DNA from: an uncultured Pseudomonadota bacterium
GTDB lineage: Bacteria; Myxococcota_A; UBA796; SXON01
NCBI GenBank assembly: GCA_903900265.1
Contig: CAIUMM010000146.1
Span: 1-38,836 of the forward strand
Reading direction: 5' to 3'
DNA length: 38,836 bases
Shown: positions 35,243-38,836 of the stretch, one piece after another
How positions within the stretch are numbered: the first letter of the stretch is position 1
How the letters are laid out: each line of letters starts with the position of its first letter
Translations under genes and position numbers: made by a program
The notes under the pieces: generated by a model
What the model was told of the DNA's origin: nothing
Seen by the model: the letters and a program-made list of their open reading frames with translations, nothing else
Database searches by the model: none

Positions 35243-36088
35243 GTGCAAGATCGTCGTCGCCCACCCCCGCCTCGCTCCCGTCCACCGCAACGTCTGGAGG
35301 AGCGCCGCCCGAAGGCCCCTTCTGGGCCTTCGACGCTGCCTGAGGTCTCAGGAGACCGCCTCGAAGGGCGCAACGTCGTGCTTGAGGCGCTGCTGCGCAA
35401 GCGGCGCCGCGTGCTGCGGATCTGGCTCGACGCCGCCGCCAAGCCCGGGCCGGACCCCTCCGACAAGGTGGCGCAGATCCTCGCGTTGGGCGGAGACCGC
35501 GTCAAGCGCATCGACCGGCAGATGCTCGATCGCATGAGCCAGACCGGCGTGCACAACGGCGTGATCGCCGAGGCCGAGCCTTTCCCGGATTTGAGCATCT
35601 CTGAGGTGCTGGAGACCGCGTTCCGCGGCGGTCGTGACCCCTGCTTTGTGCTGGTGGACGAGGTCAACTACGAGCACAACCTCGGCGCGATCCTGCGGTC
35701 GGCGCTGGGAGCGAGCGTCGATGCGGTGATCATCCCGGTACAACGCGGCAAGGGCCTGACCGCGGTGGTGCAGCGCGTCAGCATGGGCGGCGCGGAAGCG
35801 GTGCCGGTGATCCGCGAAGGCATCAGCTCGGCGCTGGCGCAGCTCAAGCGCGCGGGCTTCCTCATCGTCGGCGCGGACATGGACGGCGTGGCGCCGTGGT
35901 CGCTGCCGTTGTCGGGCTGCGTGGCGTTTGTGCTGGGCGGCGAGGACAAAGGCCTGACCGACCCGGTGCGCAAGCGCTGCGATCACATCGTCGGCGTGCC
36001 GCTGGCCGGCGGCTTGGAGAGCCTCAACGTGAGCGTGACCGCGGGCGTGCTGTTGTTTGAGCGCGTGCGGCAGCGCGCCCAGTCCTGA
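35243..36088 (+). CDS. TrmH/SpoU-family RNA 2'-O-methyltransferase (RlmB-like)
   Basis: A 281-residue enzyme from GTG 35243. A basic, Pro/Arg-rich start (about 1-35, possibly disordered RNA-binding) precedes a substrate-binding domain (LEGRNVVLEALLRKRRRVLR to HNGVIAEAEPF, about 40-115). The SPOUT domain has motif 1 NYEHNLGAILRSALGASVDA (about 141-160), motif 2 FVLGGEDKGL (about 231-240) and motif 3 IVGVPLAGGLESLNVSVTAG (about 250-269), which form the knotted SAM site and carry the catalytic Arg, Glu and Asn. It methylates a ribose 2'-OH in rRNA or tRNA; the two-domain layout best fits RlmB (23S G2251) but TrmH-type alternatives remain. It lies 41 bases after the membrane protein gene and 13 bases before the SDR gene. 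Confidence 0.88.
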   Translation: MQDRRRPPPPRSRPPQRLEERRPKAPSGPSTLPEVSGDRLEGRNVVLEALLRKRRRVLRIWLDAAAKPGPDPSDKVAQILALGGDRVKRIDRQMLDRMSQTGVHNGVIAEAEPFPDLSISEVLETAFRGGRDPCFVLVDEVNYEHNLGAILRSALGASVDAVIIPVQRGKGLTAVVQRVSMGGAEAVPVIREGISSALAQLKRAGFLIVGADMDGVAPWSLPLSGCVAFVLGGEDKGLTDPVRKRCDHIVGVPLAGGLESLNVSVTAGVLLFERVRQRAQS

Positions 36089-36101
36089 ACTCGGAGTCAC
36101 C

Positions 36102-36905
36102 ATGGAATTGCCTGTAGATCATGCTGTAGATCTCGCTGTTGTCACGGGTGCTTCGAGCGGAATCGGCGAGGCGACGGTGCGCGTGTTGGTCGGGCTCGGC
36201 TACACCGTCCTCGCCGGAGCGCGTCGCCTCGATCGCTTGAACGCCCTCGCGGCGTCGCTGCCCGCCGGGCGTTGTGTGCCGGTCGCGCTCGATGTCACGA
36301 ACGAAGCGAGCGTCGCGGCGCTGGCCGCGGTGGTCGGTGATCGCCCCTTGCACGTGCTGGTCAACAACGCAGGTTTGTCGCGTGGACTTTCCCGCCTCGA
36401 GGACGCTCCCGAAGAGCACTGGCGCACGATGATGGAGACCAACGTCTTCGGCGTGTACCGCGTGACGCGCGCGCTGATGCCGGCGATCCGCCGCGCGACG
36501 ACCGTGCAGCGCGCTTCGGCTGCAGGATCGATTCCGGGTCACGCCCACATCGTCAACATGGGCAGCATCGCGGGGTTCTCGAACTACGTAGGCGGCTCGG
36601 GCTACGCGGCGTCCAAGCACGCGGTGCGCGCGATCTCGCAGACCTTGCGCCTCGAGCTGGTCGGCGCGCCGATCCGCGTCACCGAGATCAACGCGGGCCT
36701 CGTCGAGACCGAGTTCAGCATCGTGCGCTTTGACGGCGACGTCGAAGCCGCGAAGAAGCCCTACGCCGGCATCACCCCGCTGGTCGCGGAGGACATCGCC
36801 GATCTCGTGGAGTTCGCGGTGTCCCGCAAGCCGCACGTGAACATCGACGAGATCGTCGTCAAGCCGGTGCGTCAGGCTTGGGTCAGCACCGTCGTCCGCG
36901 ACTAA
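36102..36905 (+). CDS. SDR-family NAD(P)-dependent oxidoreductase
   Basis: A 267-residue classical short-chain dehydrogenase. The ATG 36102 has GGAG 6 bases upstream. TGASSGIG (15-22) binds the cofactor, and GARRLDRL, with Arg after the second strand, favours NADP. NNAG and the catalytic Ser (NMGSIAG), Tyr168 and Lys172 (GYAASKHAV) are all present. INAGLVETEFS is the usual nucleotide-stabilising loop. Overall it resembles the YdfG/serine 3-dehydrogenase-like cluster. A short insertion, TTVQRASAAGSIPGHA, precedes the catalytic Ser strand and is not typical. The substrate is unknown. It is the last gene of a plus-strand cluster whose first members are lipid-related, but the rlmB-like gene between them weakens any pathway link. 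Confidence 0.9.
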   Translation: MELPVDHAVDLAVVTGASSGIGEATVRVLVGLGYTVLAGARRLDRLNALAASLPAGRCVPVALDVTNEASVAALAAVVGDRPLHVLVNNAGLSRGLSRLEDAPEEHWRTMMETNVFGVYRVTRALMPAIRRATTVQRASAAGSIPGHAHIVNMGSIAGFSNYVGGSGYAASKHAVRAISQTLRLELVGAPIRVTEINAGLVETEFSIVRFDGDVEAAKKPYAGITPLVAEDIADLVEFAVSRKPHVNIDEIVVKPVRQAWVSTVVRD

Positions 36906-36931
36906 CCGCCTCGGCGGCTTGCTTGGTTTCG

Positions 36932-38110
36932 CTACTTGGCGACTGCGTATTTGGGCGAGTCGTCGGTCTTGGCCCAGGCGCGCGCCTCGGGCCAGGTGAC
37001 TCCCACGCGCTTGCGGGGCAAGCCAGCCATTTTTGCCGTCTCGAAAAACCCTTCCATCGTGCGGAACATGTAGCTGGTGTCGATCCAGCAGGCGCGCATG
37101 CAGCCCTCGCAGCTGCCCGCCTCCATCAGCCGCGAACGCTCGTATGCTGCGCTTTGGAAGTACTCTTCGAACTTGGGATCGAGGAAGTGCAGGTGCTGCT
37201 GCTCGGTGCGGTGGCAGATGGTGAACTGGCCGTTGGGCGCGACGCTGAAGTACAGGCGGCCGGCATCGCAGCCCTCGGACGGAAAGTGACCGGTCTTGAG
37301 GTAGTTGCGGCTGGCGTTCAGGTACGGCGTGCTGTTCAGGATCGGCCAGCCTTCTTTCTTCATCTGAATCAGCGTGTCGTAGGCCTTGTCGATGCGCGGG
37401 TTGACGGTGTCGGCGTTGGTGTCGACCGCCATCTCCGGACGGTAGCGTACAAAGCGAGCTTCCCAGTTCCGAACGCCATCTTTGGGGTCCGCCAACAGCT
37501 CGACCGGCAAGAAGCTGACATGGAACCCGATCGCCTTGGCGAAGCGAACGATGTCGGGCAGCTCTTCGAGGTTGAGGTTGGAGACGACGCAGTTGATCGT
37601 CGGCAGCCCGTGGTGACCGCCTTTGGTCTCCGCCAGCAACCGCGAGATCAGCGTCATCGACCGCACCGCGTCGTCCCAGCTGCCTTCTTTCTCGCAGATG
37701 TAGTCGAAGCGCTCGCGGTACAAGGAGTCGAGCGAGATCGAGAAGTTGCGCACGCCGACCTTCACGCACTTTTCGATGCGCTCGGCGGGCACGCCGACGC
37801 CGTTGGTCAGCACGCGGACGTTGAGGCCGGCGTTGACGAAGCGCTCAGCGGCGTCTTCGAGGTAGTCGCAGGAAAATGGCTCGCCGCCGCCGATGGACAG
37901 CTGCACCACGCCAAGCCGGGCCATGCGCTGCGCCATCTGCTCGATCTGGTCGAGATCGAGCTCCTCTTTTCGGTTTCCGTAGCGCCAGATGCCGCACATC
38001 TTGCACGTCAGGTTGCACCGGTGCGTGATGCCGAAGTGCGCGTACACCGGGACCCGTCGCGTCAGAAAGGCCTTGGCGACGCGGGTATATTGGGCAGTAC
38101 CGAGCTTCAT
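36932..38110 (-). CDS. Radical SAM/SPASM-like protein
   Basis: A 392-residue protein from ATG 38110. HRCNLTCKMC (30-39) is the CxxxCxxC cluster site (Cys32, 36, 39) that binds the 4Fe-4S cluster cleaving S-adenosylmethionine. VVQLSIGGGEPF is the GGE motif, and VRVLTNG plus FSISLDSL follow the TIM-barrel order. In the C-terminal part GCDAGRLYFSVAPNGQFTIC and CEGCMRACW have the spacing of a SPASM/twitch auxiliary-cluster domain. SPASM proteins modify peptides, proteins or small molecules, or serve in cofactor synthesis. Its start overlaps the stop of the upstream radical SAM gene (ATGA), so both are made together. Substrate unknown; no precursor peptide is visible in this window. Confidence 0.88.
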   Translation of the reverse strand: MKLGTAQYTRVAKAFLTRRVPVYAHFGITHRCNLTCKMCGIWRYGNRKEELDLDQIEQMAQRMARLGVVQLSIGGGEPFSCDYLEDAAERFVNAGLNVRVLTNGVGVPAERIEKCVKVGVRNFSISLDSLYRERFDYICEKEGSWDDAVRSMTLISRLLAETKGGHHGLPTINCVVSNLNLEELPDIVRFAKAIGFHVSFLPVELLADPKDGVRNWEARFVRYRPEMAVDTNADTVNPRIDKAYDTLIQMKKEGWPILNSTPYLNASRNYLKTGHFPSEGCDAGRLYFSVAPNGQFTICHRTEQQHLHFLDPKFEEYFQSAAYERSRLMEAGSCEGCMRACWIDTSYMFRTMEGFFETAKMAGLPRKRVGVTWPEARAWAKTDDSPKYAVAK

Positions 38111-38836
38111 GCTGGGATCCGGGGCAGCGAGGGGACGACGTTGCCAAGCCGCTCTGCGAGCGCCTGACGATTCAGGTTCAATAGATAGTTGTACTCTACC
38201 AGCGGCGCCACTGCGCAGGCGCGGCAGGGCAGCTCTTGTACCGCGGCGAACGCCGCCGTGAAGCCGCCGTCGCGGATGTTGGGCGCGTTCGGTACGGGAC
38301 GCACCACGCAAGGGAGCACGCTGCCATCGGCATCTACGACGCAGTGCAGGTTGCCGGCGCTGCAATGGACGTCTTCGTGGGGCGTGTTCGACCAGATCTG
38401 GGCGAGGTCGGGCCAGGTCAACAAATATTGGAGGGTCTTGCTGGAGAGTCCTACCGGCCGGCCCTGCCGTTGCGCGGACAGCACCCATTGCAAGGCTTCA
38501 CGGGCCTGCTCGCCGGTCAGGCGCAGGCGTTTGGCGGAGCGCGACGCGACCGGCGTTTCGGCGTGCATCAGCTGGAACAACGCGGTGCCGTTATGCGCCT
38601 CTGCAGCCGTCAACGCCGCGTCCAGCTCAGCGGGTTGGTGATTGCGCGTGCAGAGCGTCGTCACCGTGGACACCGCGATGCCCGCCTCGCGCGCTGCGGC
38701 GAGGCCGGCGAGGGCGCTGCGATGGCTGCCGGGCTCGCGCACGGTGTCATGCGCCGCCGCGCTGCCTTCGATGGGTACGATGACCTGACCGAGCGCTTTG
38801 AGAAAGCGCGCGCGCTGAGGCAGCTGGCCGCCGTTG
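38107..38836 (-). CDS. Radical SAM/SPASM-like protein, C-terminal part (partial)
   Basis: The frame is open to the right edge, so the N-terminus and its CxxxCxxC motif lie outside. About 242 residues are visible. VIVPIEGSAAAHDTVREPGS matches the mid-barrel strand of radical SAM enzymes (usual form VSLDGxxxxHDxxRG), with Pro-Ile-Glu in place of Ser-Leu-Asp, and AREAGIAVSTVTTLC matches the next strand. The C-terminal CSAGNLHCVVDADGSVLPCV and LPCRACAVAPLVEYN give the Cys pattern of a SPASM-type domain. It overlaps the following radical SAM gene by 4 bases, and shares strand and class with it, which points to a joint pathway. Confidence 0.78.
   Translation of the reverse strand, partial: NGGQLPQRARFLKALGQVIVPIEGSAAAHDTVREPGSHRSALAGLAAAREAGIAVSTVTTLCTRNHQPAELDAALTAAEAHNGTALFQLMHAETPVASRSAKRLRLTGEQAREALQWVLSAQRQGRPVGLSSKTLQYLLTWPDLAQIWSNTPHEDVHCSAGNLHCVVDADGSVLPCVVRPVPNAPNIRDGGFTAAFAAVQELPCRACAVAPLVEYNYLLNLNRQALAERLGNVVPSLPRIPA

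Overview
The window is a GC-rich bacterial chromosome segment of about 38.8 kb, with short intergenic gaps, many GTG and TTG starts, and numerous lipoproteins that carry Asp/Ser/Thr-rich linkers. A C-terminal CGC-hydrophobic-RRRR tail resembling the MYXO-CTERM sorting signal, a MopE-like DGDCDDADP motif, and AgmX/PglI-like C-terminal domains on a WD40 protein all point to Myxococcota, although no rRNA or other decisive marker is present. There is no phage, insertion sequence, CRISPR array, tRNA or rRNA gene; it reads as ordinary chromosomal backbone with several lineage-specific genes.

Layout. Positions 1-4249 hold a partial glycoside-hydrolase-like gene, a sulfatase-fold lipoprotein, a secreted PHP/DUF3604-type protein with a probable MYXO-CTERM tail, and a YD-repeat-like lipoprotein. 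From 4179 to 10254 four minus-strand genes follow: a cysteine-dioxygenase-like cupin fused to a flavoprotein (with a probable frameshift near its 3' end), a GT2 glycosyltransferase, a sulfotransferase fused to a DUF1214-like domain, and an FG-GAP/VCBS propeller lipoprotein. From 10557 to 15114 come a long-chain acyl-CoA ligase, a DUF1801 protein, a lipoprotein and a DEAD-box RNA helicase with a Gly-rich repeat tail. A tightly coupled plus-strand unit (15218-23110) encodes MutS2, a nucleotidyltransferase-fold protein, a Bcp peroxiredoxin and a 1454-residue exported WD40 protein with two AgmX-like C-terminal modules.

At 23085-23996 lies the first of two solitary Dam-type adenine methyltransferases. 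It is followed by an AT-rich divergent control region with DnaA-box-like sequences and a strong sigma-70-type promoter in front of nrdJ, the B12-dependent ribonucleotide reductase. Downstream of nrdJ a short relic of a GGDEF domain survives on the minus strand, next to the terminator of a large exported M16 metalloprotease. Divergent to the protease are a tiny membrane protein and an anchored protein made of eight 32-residue repeats, each with two cysteines. The second Dam-type methyltransferase follows. A plus-strand cluster (33463-36905) then gives a sterol-desaturase-family hydroxylase, a flippase/LPG-synthase-type membrane protein, a TrmH/RlmB-type RNA methyltransferase and an SDR oxidoreductase. 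The window ends inside a pair of overlapping minus-strand radical SAM/SPASM genes.

How the parts fit: housekeeping functions (MutS2, NrdJ, RlmB, Bcp, the helicase) are interleaved with cell-surface and lipid/glycan-modifying enzymes. The least explained items are the cupin-flavoprotein fusion, the Cys-pair repeat protein, the sulfotransferase-DUF1214 fusion and the WD40-AgmX protein. All assignments come from reading motifs by eye; no database search was run.
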